Assembly: GCA_032209605.1 (NCBI GenBank)
Contig: JASFXZ010000014.1
Coordinates: forward strand, 15,147,231-15,211,230
From: Mactromeris polynyma
Lineage: Eukaryota > Mollusca > Bivalvia > Venerida > Mactridae
DNA length: 64,000 bases
Direction: 5' to 3'
The notes under the pieces are model-generated. The model was not told the DNA's origin, did not search any database, and saw only the letters and a list, made by a program, of their open reading frames with translations. The position numbers and the translations under genes were made by a program. This document shows positions 12,769-26,500 of the stretch, piece after piece (the stretch's first letter is position 1; the number at the start of each line of letters is the position of its first letter).

Positions 12769-13510
12769 TATATATATAGATTCAAAGCAGTTCGCGTTCC
12801 ATTTGATGCTATAAAGATTCAAAGTACTTCGAGTTCCATTTGATGCTATACAGATTCAAAGTAGTTCGCGTTCCACCTGATACTTCATAGATTCAAAGTA
12901 GTTCGCGTTGCACTTGATGCTAAGAAGATTCAAAGTAGTTCGCGTTCCACCTGATACTTCATAGATTCAAAGTAGTTCGCGTTCCACCTGATACTTCATA
13001 GATTCAAAGTAGTTCGCGTTCCACCTGATACTTCATAGATTCAAAGTAGTTCGCGTTGCACTTGATGCTAAGAAGATTCAAAGTAGTTCGCGTTCCACCT
13101 GATACTTCATAGATTCAAAGTAGTTCGCGTTCCACCTGATACTTCATAGATTCAAAGTAGTTCGCGTTGCACTTGATGCTAAGAAGATTCAAAGTAGTTC
13201 GCGTTCCACCTGATACTTCATAGATTCAAAGTAGTTCGCGTTGCACTTGATGCTATATAGTTTGCGACAACGTGATGCTATGTATAGATTCAAAGTAGTT
13301 CGCATTCCAGTTGATGATATATATAGATTCAAAGGAGTTTGCGACAACGTGATGCTATGTATAGATTCAAAGTAGTTCGCATTCCATTTGATGATATATA
13401 TAGATTCAAAGGAGTTTGCGACAACTTGATGCTATATATAGATTCAAAGTAGTTCGCATTCCGCTTGATGCTATATATATTCAAAGGAGTTTGCGATAAC
13501 ATGATGCTGA

Positions 13511-13819
13511 ATATAGATCCAAAGTGCAAAAAAACATACGTGCTCCACTTTTTATTTGTAATAGAGTGTATCCTCGCCAGAACAATACACTTTATGAGTC
13601 TCAAATATTGAATGTCGTTGAGAGATTGATGTTCTAAAGAGTTTAATAAACAGTAAACTCTTACTACAGGAAAAATTAAAACTGTTCTTGAGGGGAGGTT
13701 GTTGCTTAAAAGGCGTATCATGGAGAGGTAGCACTGTAGATACAAAAACACTCAGACACTCAGACACTTGATATTAGATGAAGTGCTAAGTGCTTTCGTT
13801 TAATTGAAATCAATTGTTC
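13511..13819. other. spacer between array C and inverted module
   Basis: About 300 bp without a recognisable gene. Open frames here on the minus strand are extensions of the repeat translation. Confidence 0.4.
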
Positions 13820-15780
13820 CGTTATGTAATAACATAAATGTAATAACAGCGGTGTGGATGTTACTGTAAACTTCAAATTAATTCGAGGGCTGCAATCGTT
13901 TAATATATGAGATGGAAAATCATGACAAATTAAACGCTGTTATTGGTAATAAACGCCTACATACCAGTTTAATGTGTCTATGTATTATGGTGTAATGTAA
14001 GAGTTTTATAACATTGCACATGTCTGTATTTTGTGTAAAACACATATTAATTAGCAATTATTCCAGAAAATAATTGGTGGAAATCAAACACATATTTTAT
14101 GCTTGAAATTATTGTTTGGTTATCAGTTACACGACGGAAATATATGGGATTCATAAACACGTGTGTTGGTATAGCTACAGTGGAACTTACACTGTTAAAT
14201 GACTTTTAGCGCTGAATATGACGTTTTGTGCGAGGCAGAGTAAAAATCCAAGGACTTGGGAGGCGCTTCCAAGACTGACGTTTTCCATATTATTAGAAAT
14301 TAATACGCGACAATTCGGGTAAACTAATTCACCAAAAATGACACAAATAATCCAGGGAAGCCTTTTATATCAAGACTCTCGCCATTCTACATTTGATATA
14401 TCCCTGACAATTCAGCCGTTATATTCATCGAATCTATAATAAATGCAGTATGTACATGTACTATTTTCTTGAGACGATGAATATGGCGGTACTTTGAGTA
14501 GACCATCCGGTTGACGATGATAGCAATGAGACGCTAAAGCGCCTCAAAAACACAAATATGGGCAGAACACATTATCTGAGGAAGAGGACACATTCATGTT
14601 GACGCCTTGTAAATCAGCTCTGATCGGTATTCGTACCCAATATCTCCATTTTGGCAACTAAGAGCTATATTGACAGTTCAATATGGGGTAACCACCCCGA
14701 AGTTACAATACTTATTTCTATGTCCTTCTCATGATACCATAACAATAAAACATACGCCAGCAAACATTTTAATAAATTCCGGTATTTTCTATAAATTCGT
14801 ATATTATTGCCAACGTCGTAAATTGCATTTAAGAAGCCGAAACAGGATTCGTATTGCGTCTTTCGTATAGAAAAATAGTTACATTTTGTACTAATAACTT
14901 TGTCTTTTACGCATTATGGGGTTTAAAGCCCAATTAAGATGCTGCAAAATATGTTTGACCCAAATAGATTAGCGGTAGAGAAAACTTGTTTTTTAACAAT
15001 GAAATTTCAATGTATGTTTCAGCCTTCCGATGCAATATGCCCTTTATAGAATGTCGTAAAACATGTTTTTTCTCATCTGCCTCATCAGTAAAGCAGTAAA
15101 TCGCAACTATAGTGTTTCCAAAAAACAGGTTCACCTTCAGGAATGGAAATAAATACTGAAATTGACAATCCGACGATTTTCCAATTTAAAAGTGCAAGAT
15201 TGTCAACAGAGAGGAAACTCATAAATCATGTTCTGTGTTATAAACAATATATTGCTTGGCACTTCAAACGTCAGTAACATGTATGAAACATGCTGGATAA
15301 CTGTTTAAGTCTGCTGCAAGATCTGGGAATATGTTGTGAGTCCAGTCATCAATAGTCGGCTAATCCTTTTCAATATCTGAAATTCATGTAAAAGTGGAAA
15401 CTACTATTTCCGTGATTCCTGTTAACGGAAGTAGAAAGTGATAGCAAAAAAATAACAATAGATATTTGTAAAACATTATGCCCCCATGTGACCTTGACCT
15501 TTGACCCCAAAATCAAGTTTGAAGATGATAGGTCATGGGGTTCTTGAGTTATTGATCGGAAACGAAAATGTTACGGACCGACGGACACACGGACGGACGG
15601 TCATACCGACCGACCGACATGTGCAAATTAATATGCCCTCTCTTCGAAGGGGGACATAATAAAATACTGATACACTCCCGCACATCGCTTATGCATCAAA
15701 GCTAGTTAACTTACAAAATGAGAAAAGTGAACTGTTGAAAGATTATTGCATCTTACTGTGGAGCAACAAAAATGCATCAA
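13820..15780. repeat. inverted, rearranged module, copy 3
   Basis: Blocks match copies 1 and 2 only as reverse complements: 13850-14150 with 7130-7500 and 2140-2480, 14230-14300 with 4970-5035, 14460-14600 with 4720-4860, 14680-14700 with 5805-5830, 15130-15435 with 5090-5370 and 10135-10440, 15662-15700 with about 10065-10100, and 15720-15765 with 4610-4680. Order is not fully preserved, so it is a mosaic. A single inverted unit of minisatellite B lies at 14162-14178. A separate interspersed repeat is inserted at 15461-15661. Confidence 0.75.
15461..15661 (+). repeat. interspersed repeat, 'gaccttgacctttgacc' family, copy 1
   Basis: A block starting 'tttgtaaaacattatgcccc', passing through TGACCTTGACCTTTGACC and a run of GGACGGAC/GACCGACCGA, and ending in GGGGGACATAAT. 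The same order recurs at 32303-32535. The ends form a short inverted repeat (ATTATGCCCC / GGGG-CATAAT). It interrupts module copy 3. I associate this repeat with bivalve genomes from general knowledge; a library search would be decisive. Confidence 0.75.
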
Positions 15781-15810
15781 TTCAGAGAATGAAAGTATGA
15801 TATTGCAATA

Positions 15811-15971
15811 CAGTAAAACCTCACATAAAGCCAACCTCAATAATAAGACCGCCTCAAAATTAAGAACGCAATTTTCAAGCCCATTTTCACTGTTTTGCTC
15901 TTTATTCTACCTCAATATTAAGACCACCTCAATAAGACCAGTTTTCAAAGTTCCAAACGGTGGTTTGACTG
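15811..15971. mobile_element. pogo-like MITE, CAGTAAAACCTC family, copy 1
   Basis: A 161-bp palindromic element flanked by TA on both sides. It starts CAGTAAAACCTCA, contains AATAAGACC-GCCTC and ACCACCTCAATAAGACC, and ends GGTTTGACTG. Copies also lie at 41348-41525 and 49202-49381. TA duplication and a CAGT terminus suggest a Tc1/mariner (pogo/Tigger) origin by inference. Confidence 0.75.
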
Positions 15972-16824
15972 TATGGTACGGTAATTAAGGGCAAAATAAG
16001 AGCAAAAACGGATGATTGTGTTCAATATGTAGGTCAATATACTGAGTAAAATACTATATAATTACATGCGTCGCTGCATTGGGTTTACGGGTATCAATAC
16101 CCAGTTCACTGAACAGTGTACTCACATAGTTAGAAATAGCTACTCCCATGTCGGCATACTACTTAATGAGCAACTCAAGTAGGGGACAAATATAGAAGGC
16201 AACTTTGTTATATTCATTCAGTACCATATATTTGAATATGTCCGACTTTTCTGTAAGCTTGTTGCTGTAGTATTGATGAATGTCTGCCGTGTCGGTTAGT
16301 TTCAACCAGTTTGGTGAACATTGGTGCAAATGTGGTGAACATTGGTGCAAATGTTGGGAGTATGGCAATATAACAATAAGTTATGATGATAGCATTTCGT
16401 CAAGATATTTTAAGTCCCGTTTATTTTATACAGACACCCACAAGGGGGGGGGGGTGTTGTGTTGCTAATTTTCACTTCATGGTTGTTGTTTTTCTTGATC
16501 CCATCGAGAGTTCTTTCCCTTTGCCCCTTCTTAATATTATGTTTATATATAATGTAGTATACACAGTATATTATAAAGGGACAAAGGGAGATAACTATAT
16601 ATGGGATAAATGGAAACAACTCGCGACAATGCCCTATGAATGTGAAGGCCTGTGTAGTTCCCCATGGCATTCCTGATTAGTTTTATTGTATACACACCAC
16701 ACCATATTTAGTTTACCCTACCCTAGATATCTCATAAGGGAAGCCTGTATAGTGACGGTGGCTTTCTCTGTGATGCTCGTGTGCACCAGTAAATCTATAC
16801 AAATGAAAGTCAAAACACATGATT
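15972..16824. other. intergenic spacer
   Basis: No gene recognised. It holds a two-unit 21-bp repeat (TGGTGAACATTGGTGCAAATG, about 16311-16352), a poly(G) run near 16444-16453, and AT-rich sequence. Confidence 0.4.
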
Positions 16825-16837
16825 AAAAAATGTCAAT

Positions 16838-16843
16838 TTTATT
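16838..16843 (-). terminator. possible distal poly(A) signal of the integrin gene
   Basis: AATAAA on the minus strand in the context AACAATAAAATTG, at the lower boundary of a long repeat-poor stretch that follows the last integrin exon. Other AATAAA hexamers occur closer to the stop codon, so use of this one is only a guess. Confidence 0.25.
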
Positions 16844-19800
16844 GTTAACGTTTATCATGATAATATGTTTATACATTAAGTATACATACAGAAGAATACA
16901 AACACACATACTAATATCATCACTATAGAAAAGATTCATGGCTGCACATGAAAGCAAAAAAGGCGAAAATAGTCATAGTTTTAAATTAATATGAATTCCA
17001 TTTTTTTTTAAATCAACAAAATGCAAGAATTACCAAGTTACTATCAGACCCCCAAAACAGTATCAATAAACTTTTATATACACATTTTTTAATGTTCAAT
17101 TACATATATAAATGAAAATCTTCAACAAAAAAATATAAAAATGCATTTATTTTACAAATAATACACTTCAATAGCTGATAAATTGAATGTGCATTTGATT
17201 CAGTATCTTAACCCTTCATAGCATAATCCTTTTCTATAAATCTGGAGTATAATTTGTTGAATGGAATAATTGACAACAATATTAACAGATAGCACTGCTG
17301 CACCATAAAGTTAATAAAAGTCAATAAAAACGATTAACTATTTCTAACACTGAACTTGAATCAAAATAATCGATTTGAACTCGCATACTGACATTTGATG
17401 ATACTTCTTGTTCATGATTCAGTATGTTTGAAGTTTCATAAAAAGAGAGATATTTTACTGACAGCGTTACATTCCGGGAGAAAATTTGATGAATGTTTCA
17501 GAGGTTCTGAATTTGTTGAAGGGAGACTACTCCTACATGTCCATTTTTCATATCAAAGGGAGACAATTACATTAAGCATTTTCAAATGCAAGGGAGACAT
17601 TGCAGCTAAGCAAGCGTAATTTTGATGTGACCAACTTGGAGCATGCTTCTACATTCAATTGAAACAAGAATATGAATCCATACATAAGGATAGGAAAATT
17701 TCTAGCATTCAGACACATTAAAATAATGACTTGAGATTCTGTCGGATTTTGTGATCATGAAAAATCTGTCGAGATTGTTCTAAAAAACATGGCTGAGCTT
17801 GTATATATTCGTGTAATCTTGGTTTTAAAGATAATTTTAGGTTTCTTCTATGGTAAATATGGAAAAATGAAATTATGCACAAATTTTACTGATGATGAAA
17901 TGACATGCCATATGGAATTTAAATCAGCTAAAAGCAGTATATAACATGGCAACATCCAATAGTGGATTTAGTTCAAAACCATGATAAAGATTTCAGTTCA
18001 GCTATGAATCTACAATAACAATGGGTAAAATATGGAAGTAATATGATAAAACATGTAGCAGCCTGTATATCTATAGCAAATTTACACTTATATGCATTTA
18101 TTTATTGCATATTTATCAAGTATATAGTAAAATTCAAATAAACCTTCATAGCTCAGTTACGCTCACCTGAACTCGTAGAACAAACAAACTGGAAGAATCT
18201 TAAACTAGAAATCGACTTTTTAGCCGTATGTACACAAGATCTATACATATAAATACAGTAGGGAAGTTTTGTACAGTTTGTATGCAGAATAATGGTATTA
18301 TGACATTCTTATCTGTCACATTTTTTGTGATGCAAACAAAACGTTGCTCATTTTTCTGAAAGAATCTAATAGAAAGCCACTAAGGTGTTAAATACAGTTT
18401 TTACATTTTGCGAAGTTAATTTTGCATCTAATTTCATGACACTTGATACCATACTGATTGGACTAAAACCTCAGGCATATACCAGTCACTTGGACGAGAA
18501 ATCTCAAAACTGTATCAGTCTGAATGAAACTTTAGTCCACATACAGAAGCATACACAGTAAAATACCAAAATTTTACCGATCACAAGGACTGACAGACAG
18601 GTAATTATTACCCGTCCTAGGTGAATTTCACCCATCAGTACAGGAATACTAGCTTCTTTCAGAATGTCTGCTAGAACTGGACCAAAGCAGTTAATACCAG
18701 GCCAGACATCTAGACTTATAACGCACAGAGAAAGATCACAATAGTTTGCTCCAAACACTTTCGGCACTGGCAAACTAAACACAACAACACAATAATAATA
18801 AGTAGTAAACACAAAGATAAACAATATAAATAGAAAATTGATTATTAATTAGTCAATTATATTGACAAGGCATACAGAAGGATATATATTAAACATAAAA
18901 TTCAACTATAAAATATGAAGAATAGTGTATTTATTGGACTGTATCCAGAAAAACTCGGTTAAACAATAATTTCTTTTCGCCTTTGTTCCGTCAGTCTGTT
19001 TAAGCTAATTTGGTTTTTTATCAAACACAATCTCTGCTTTAATATCCAAGGGAGTTTCCTATAACTCTTGTGTCTATATACTTGTGTGACTCAATTCTAG
19101 GTAATTAACACTGCTAGTAATGGTTGCAATTATAACTGATCCAATCATCATGCATGCCAGATACACAATATGCTCAATATGGAGAATTATCAAGGGCAAT
19201 AAGTCTACTAAATAAACCACTGACATAGCATACATCTCGTTAACACCCCGACAGACATACAGACTGACAGAAATTGACAGACATACAGACTGACAGAAAT
19301 TGTCCTAATGCATGAGCCCCAGTATATTTGGCTCATTATGAACAGTTGAAATTAATAAGATATACCTAAAATTAATAGAATACACAATTAACATAAGTAG
19401 ACATACACAAATTTCCTAAGAAAAAAAAAGATAATCAAAACATTTATTTCCTTATGGACACTTCCAAAACAAGTGAGTTTAGCCTCTTTATGAATATCAC
19501 TCTAAAGTTCTGTAGCAAAGAAACATTAAAATTCATATTTTTGTACAACAAAAATGCAATGTCTACTAAATTATACCAAATTAATAATATCAAGTTAAAA
19601 TGGCAAAAAACTTACCGCAACTTCTGAATTTTCTAACATAAATACAATGTATGAAACTTTAAGGCAGACTTAAGTGAGTCAATAACTAGAGGTACGCATT
19701 TATTTGCATAGATACAAAATATCAATTGACTAGTATACTATAATATAAACTATATGACAAGCTACCGAGTATGGCTCTACGCAGGGCTAAACTTATATGA

Positions 19801-22800
19801 AACTTTACCTATCTACAAGCAGATAAAACATTCTGTGTTTCAGTTTATACATGTACATTTATATGAAGGACAGTATTTTCTAAAGATAACAAATTACCAG
19901 TAAGATTTACTTCAATTATGAATTTTATTTCACTCAAACTCGAACAAAATTAATAATTCAGCAAGGAAAAAAATCACGATTTGTCTCAGACAAGTTATTC
20001 AAATCTTTTCCTCAAATGTAAATACTTGTGTTTCTTTATCTGATTTTCAGTCACTGACTTTTAATGAAAGTTAAACAAAAATTTGATTTGAAAGATACTT
20101 GCCCCTGGGATTTTGAGTTTGTTGCAAGATGGAAAGCATATTTTATAAGTTAATATATGTTAATGTTTCTAAAGGAATTTTCAACATTATTACCAATATC
20201 AGCAATGGCTTCTGTGGACGTTCTAGTCAGGACTACCTGCCCTTAACATTTCTATATCGTGTTACTCTTGTGTGCAGAGTATGCTGGGTACCAGACTAGG
20301 GACGTTCACCTTTATTATTAAAATATTTTGCCAATCACTTTTTTTCCATGAAAGCATTCCTTAAGATTATTGCTTTAAAGGGCATTACATGTTTATACGC
20401 AGGACATAAAACAAACAACATTTAGTTGGCACAAGAAAAATGATGGCAAATAAATGAATATAATTTTTTATAACCCCATGCAAAAAAACAACAACAATCA
20501 AACATATAATACAAACATACAGATTAATTTTCTATCATTTTTATGCAGAAGGCTTGAATGAAAGTAATTCCGTCAAATTAAATCTCTTTACATAATTGGA
20601 TACAGAATACAGATACAAGTTTATACAATGCCAGGGTAAAACGCACTTACAAAAAAGCAGTAAAAATAAATATGAAAAAAATGTATTTTTTACAAAGCAT
20701 GTAATATTCATGATACATTCACTCAATGCATAACATATAAATATTTTACAAAATATACTATTAACTACAGAAGGATATTAATTAATGTCCGAGCCACAAT
20801 AGTTAAAAACAAAGAAATGACCATCTTGCATCATCATTTCTACACAAAATAAGAATTACTAACACTTTGTTGCCTAAATCATTCTTTGAAAAGTAATTTT
20901 ATATTCTTTAAACATTGGTAACAATTCATCCTCTTTCTGACTGGTATTTCTGAACAATTCATTCTTTAAAATAGTACTCAATAATCAAATCTGGACAAAA
21001 CAAATGCAGTTTATATACAAACTCAAAAATATATATGCACCATGTAATATTCAAATACAATCATACTGTAATGTTGTTATACAAAATTTACCACAAACTG
21101 ATGAGTCAAAGCAATAAAATACCATAAATCTTTCTTACAATGAACACTGTAATACATAATAAATTGTGATCCACTCGAACGCTTTTAAGGTAAATATAAC
21201 GGCCTAAAACTGCTGTCCATGGCAAGTTATTTCAATGGTGTTTCAATATGAAGCATGACTAATCAATTACGGGCAGTTGAGGACAACTTTATCCTGACTG
21301 TGTGCCAAAGACCCAAGTAGAGTCGCAAATCTCACTTTGACTATTGACGTCTACCATACCTGTAAAATCAGCAGCTAAAGGACAGTAACTTAATACCTAG
21401 AACTACATACCAAGCAGTTTATTCAAATCACCATTCATCATGAACAAATTGTGAGATACACACGTCACATTTTTCTAATAAAAACAACAACACAAATGAA
21501 GCACTCACTAATACAGCAGTTTTGAGGCGTATGGGAAAAAACATACATAAGATAAAAGCACCAGTATGAAAACAATGATTTTATGTACTATGACCTTCTC
21601 AATGCATGAATGTTAAACAGATTCTGGGTGTATATACATGTATGTACATTTATTAACGATTCCATAGCTGAAATGGAAGTTGCAAAAAAAAATGCACACA
21701 AGAATTTCAATACAACTTCCACCACCTATTGTGGTTCTAAATGGATAATTTGATAATTTTGGCATGATTTCCATCTATGAAAACACTCAATTAGCAAATA
21801 ACTGAGACTGGATGTTATCGAAATTTGAACTAAATTTGGAGTAGAATAGTATGGTTCCTTCTAATGTGGTTGGAACATTGTCAATACATAAGCTACAAAA
21901 TGAAAAAAAAATCAACGACTACAGTGTCCTAACATCCTACGTTACTGTCAAGGATTGCTATTCATAGTCAAAGTTTAATGAAATACATACTGACTGAAAA
22001 TTTACCCGCAGACTATGACTATGCCTAATTCTAAATACTGTTAAGCATTTTGATATATAATATAAGCAGAGAATGACATTCACAAGTACAGCTGATTGTC
22101 ATTATATTTGTCCAACAATGAGCAAAGCATTAAGCTTTCATCTAATTATTCTAATTTAGTCAAAGACAAAAATAGTTGCATTTAAAGTAAATATGGCTAA
22201 AACCATGTGTATCAAATATACATGTACGACTCCATGTACCAAGAAAACCCTAGCTACGGTCATATCTGTTTGGCTTCAAGTATTTGAAACTAGAAAAGCA
22301 ACTATTATTGCCAACTATTATTGCCAGACTAAGAATCTCAATTACATTTATACAATGCTAAATGAAAATTCTGCATTACGATATATTTGCACAACTTTTC
22401 AAGACCAAAAGGCACAAAATTTGACTCCACTCTCTTCACATGAACAATTCTCTTCTGAGGGTTCTGACTATATTGGGAAAAAGGCAAATAACCATGAATG
22501 AAAAGGGGGTCATTTTGACCCCTAATGACAAAATGAAAAAATCTGCAAACCTCTAAGAATGATAGCACTGAACTTCTATGTATAAAAACAACTGCAATGC
22601 AGTTAAAAAAAATCACTGACGATTCCTGTCTTGTTAGCGAGAAAGGAACTCATCACACAAGTTCTCTAAAACTTAAATCGTTATGAAAACGCATATTGTA
22701 CCCACAATGCAATGCAACAATTGGACCAGTAAAAATGGACTTGTGATAAAAATAGATTTGGCACAAAGCCAAATGCAAGATGGTTACTGGCAAAGTGCCA

Positions 22801-23503
22801 ATTTCATTGATTCATTTCAATTATATAGTATCATATTTATCAACAAACTGGAAAAAATGCCCTATCAATTACTGTTGTTCATACATTTCTTGACTTCACA
22901 CAAAGTGAACACCATTATCCATGAATTACCTCGGGCAAGTTTTGAGCATAAAATATCATATTATACCTTGCAAAAATCAGATCTAAACATACAGTATTAA
23001 AGTCCAAAGTCAATTAAATTATATGAAGTCAAACAAAGAGATAAAGTAGTATCCTCTGCTGTAGGCAGGTGACCTTCAAACACATTTAATGTCCGCAAAA
23101 ACAATATAACACAATGCAGATTTTTGTGATTATTATATCTGAATTACTTTATGACTGTTTGACACAGCATAGTGGTACTATAGAAGCGATGTTGTACTAG
23201 GAGCCACTACATTCACAAAGGGAGGTAATCAAAAAGTTAATGAGCTGAAAAAAATACCAAAATACACAATTTTCCAACCTCAAATTTAAAAATTTCACTA
23301 AAGACATGCTGGAATTAATCATGTCTCAAAAGTCTGAAACTGACCCAAGGCTTGAAGTCTATTGTCCCTTTCCTGTTTACTCTGTTCCTATGATCTCTTG
23401 TTCTCCAGTCTTCAGTAACATCAATATACATTAAAGGAGTTGTATTGCGTCCAAACATAGACATGTCCAGCATTCATTTTTTTCGTCTAAAATAATAATA
23501 TCC
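16844..23503 (-). other. putative long 3' UTR / downstream region of integrin beta
   Basis: About 6.7 kb after the distal stop codon, strongly AT-rich. Compared with the introns and flanks I see no MITE ends or tRNA-like heads in it, only a two-unit repeat of CAGACATACAGACTGACAGA at 19252-19305. A 106-codon minus-strand open frame at 18504-18824 has no recognisable domain. The low repeat content would fit a long retained 3' UTR, but the true transcript end cannot be seen. Confidence 0.35.
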
Positions 23504-23569
23504 TTATTTTCCAGCGTAGGTTGGATTCTTAAATGTTGATGTAGCTTGTTGGTAAATAGGATTCTCACC
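23504..23569 (-). CDS. integrin beta exon 20b (alternative tail, NPIY...NPTY)
   Basis: Acceptor TTTCTTAACAG, phase 0. It encodes [20 protein letters not shown] then K and TAA. This is the tail closest to vertebrate beta-1, with both NPxY motifs. Reaching it requires skipping exon 20a. Confidence 0.94.
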   Translation of the reverse strand, partial: GENPIYQQATSTFKNPTYAGK

Positions 23570-26500
23570 CTGTTAAGAAACAGAAAAAAATGAATTAATA
23601 CAAAATATCCAATATACTAGGTGAGAGATTTACAGTTTTATAACAATTAAATATTAGTCTAAATACTTAAATTTTACAACTACATAAACAACTTATCCGT
23701 TATCATGCATTAATTTAAGACAATATTCAACGTAAGAACACTGATGAAGAAATGAATGATTTTATCAAAGTTCTGTAGAATAATTGGCACACTTTCCTCT
23801 GAAATATATAATAACTACCCTATAGTTAATTCTTTGGAAAAATATGTTAAATTTTTTGAAAGTATTTATTGTGGAAGAAGTAACTAAAGAAAATTTATTC
23901 GAAAAATTCTATTTGAATAAGAATCATCAACATATAAGCGCCGCAGTACGATTTCCAACCTCTTCTTTACGTGATGCCATTACCGTCACTATCACCACGT
24001 ACTGACAGTAAGCACTTTTTGCCCCATACGGCAATATAAAACCGAAGTGATCATTTGGAGTAAATATTGTTTCCTGCTTGCAAACAGTGACATCACATGA
24101 TGTGTTTCCTTGAAATGACGTCACTTCCAGAGTAGGTTGAAAATCCTACAACAGCGCTCATACAATATTCTCGCAAAAGTATTTCAATAAAATAAGCTGT
24201 AATTTTTCAAGAAGTATTTCAGTCTCACAGAATGCAATAGTAATACATCACTATGCATTTTATTATATTCTTGTAGTAATTAAAACCAACATGCAACAGA
24301 AAGATAGGACTTTATAAGTTACATCTTAACTAAAGTCAGACAATTTTACTTGGACATGAACCATTGGGTATAAAGCAATATTACATGACTGTGCTCAAAC
24401 AGAGAGGAAATTTGAGAAAACATACCACAGTATGATTTAGACCTTAGGTATGAAGTGAAGAGAGAATGGCAAACACATTCAACATTCATTTTGCAAGGTC
24501 AAGCAATGTCATTCTACTGTATTCATGCAAACACACGAGTCTCAGAGATAGGACTTTTTTTCGTAAGCCATGAAAATGAAAGCGTTTTACAGAAATATTT
24601 CTAATCTTAGACAGATAGATAGATAGATACTTTTATTCCTCCATAAGTGAAGAGATTAAACATTGCCTTTTTCATATTGCAGCCTAAACGGCCGAGAATT
24701 TTGTAACAAATCCTACTGACTCCACGGCACATGGCAAAGTATTTATATATTCTCACATGTCAGAAGTCAACAGGTTTGTCTAGACAATTTGCTGCATATT
24801 TGATGCATACAAATCAAGTTCAAATTAACTGTAAACTATTTCAGAACAACAAGCAAGGCAGAATAGAACAATGTAGCTATATTTTAATCTCAATATTTTT
24901 AGGCCTCCATAGATACAAAGAGAACAGAATGCTATGCAAAGGCATATGGGATATGTTCACATGACACTATTTACTCTAATATTTTTCTTGTTTATCAAAA
25001 GCAGGGTTGTGGAAAGTGGTTGTCGCTGGGTTGTAGAGTGGATTTCCTTCCTATAAACATTCATTAATCAAGCAATCAATAAAGGTAAAACACCTATAAA
25101 TCTTATTCTCAATAGTTTAGGTCAGATTCCTATAAACTTTACAATACCAATAAATCTTACATTAAACTGTGAATCCTTAAATAAACAGAAAATTTAAATC
25201 TCGCACTCAAAGAGTTAAAGATATAATATGCTCATTTTGTGTTAATTTGTTTTCCTAAACAAACATGATAAATGTCCTTTATCTAGTTAAAACTTCAATA
25301 AATTTGCATTATCACAGAATACATTTATAATGTTTTTCTCTGTATTTGTCAAAAAAGACGTTTGTATTATCATAAAATTAAAAAAACTTCCAGCTTTTTT
25401 AACAAGCAGGTGTTTTTACTAGTTTTGTCTTTTAGTAATATGATTAAACAAGATTGTTTTAAACGGTAATACATGGCAATGGTTCTCATTAATTATGTTT
25501 TAGGCAAAGTAACAACAATACTGGATGAAGCCAATTAACAAATTGTGGGTTCAGATGAGCCAGACACATCTTTAAGGACAGATTGTAATTAGACTAACAA
25601 TATTTTGGGTAAACAACTGGTAAATTTTATACAAAACGTTAAATGCAATAAGATGCATGTTTGCACATTTAAATAAAATGTCTAAACACACACAATTTAA
25701 ACAAGGAAGCAAGCAGGTTGTCCTGAAAACAAGCCATGTGAAATTAACAATTTTTTTATAATAAGAGGTAAAAATATAGTTAATTGAATAAGTTACATTT
25801 TGATACTGAAATGATCAAAGTTTACAGGACCGACAATTTCTGTTGTTTTGTCAAGCTTGAAAATGAAGTTTTAAAGAACGTTTCTTAAATTAACAGTGAT
25901 GACAAACTCAATATGCACGTATCTATGGGTGGAAGCGCTTCAATTTGCATTCTTTTATGTTTAAACTTATTTATTTTACATCAATTGTGAAAATAAGTTC
26001 TTACAACTTGTACTTATCACTTATAATGATTCCTTCCTGAGTAACTAAACAGTACTTGCACCAAACCTAGAGATTGTGAAGTCTGTGTCAAAATCCCACT
26101 CAACACATGGATAAAACTCGCGACCTTCAGATCAAGGTCAGACTCTCTATCCTATGACCACTGTATCTGTAAAATTTGTACAATATACACAAAAGTAATA
26201 GACAAGTCCTAGATTACTTACAGTATCCCACTTGGCATTCTGTGTTTCCTTCTCAAACTTGGCACATTCACGACGATCCAACACCATGGTCCACAGTTTC
26301 CAGATAAGTAGGAAAATAATACCAACAAGTACGATACCTCCGATAGTTCCAAGAACGATAGCAAGAATGTTGACAGATACTGGGCACACTATAAATACAC
26401 AATACAGAGACTTTAAAAAATAGTCAAGTCCATTCAAAGCCAATATATAATGTTTTTTTAAGTTTTGTTTCACTATCTTAAACTGTTCCAGATGCATAAA

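Larger units (their letters stand above)
11425..13510. repeat. 37-39-bp minisatellite (array C), split by mariner
   Basis: Units carry the core GATTCAAAGTAGTTCGCGTT. About three diverged units lie at 11425-11533, then a mariner element interrupts, and about 20 units follow at 12770-13510. In the middle part two 37-bp unit types interleave: one continues CCACCTGATACTTCAT, the other GCACTTGATGCTAAGA. The right end changes to 39-bp-like units with AGTTTGCGACAACNTGATGC. The repeated alternation of unit types suggests local higher-order amplification. Confidence 0.85.

Noticed and set aside
13329..13767. 140-codon minus-strand open frame
   Set aside because: Partly repeat translation from minisatellite C; no domain.
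18504..18824. 106-codon minus-strand open frame downstream of the integrin
   Set aside because: No recognisable domain, no splice partner; hydrophobic content fits AT-rich chance sequence. Kept only as a remark.
22193..23000. Overlapping ~100-codon frames near 22.2-23.0 kb
   Set aside because: No homology recognised, no splice context, inside the putative 3' UTR.
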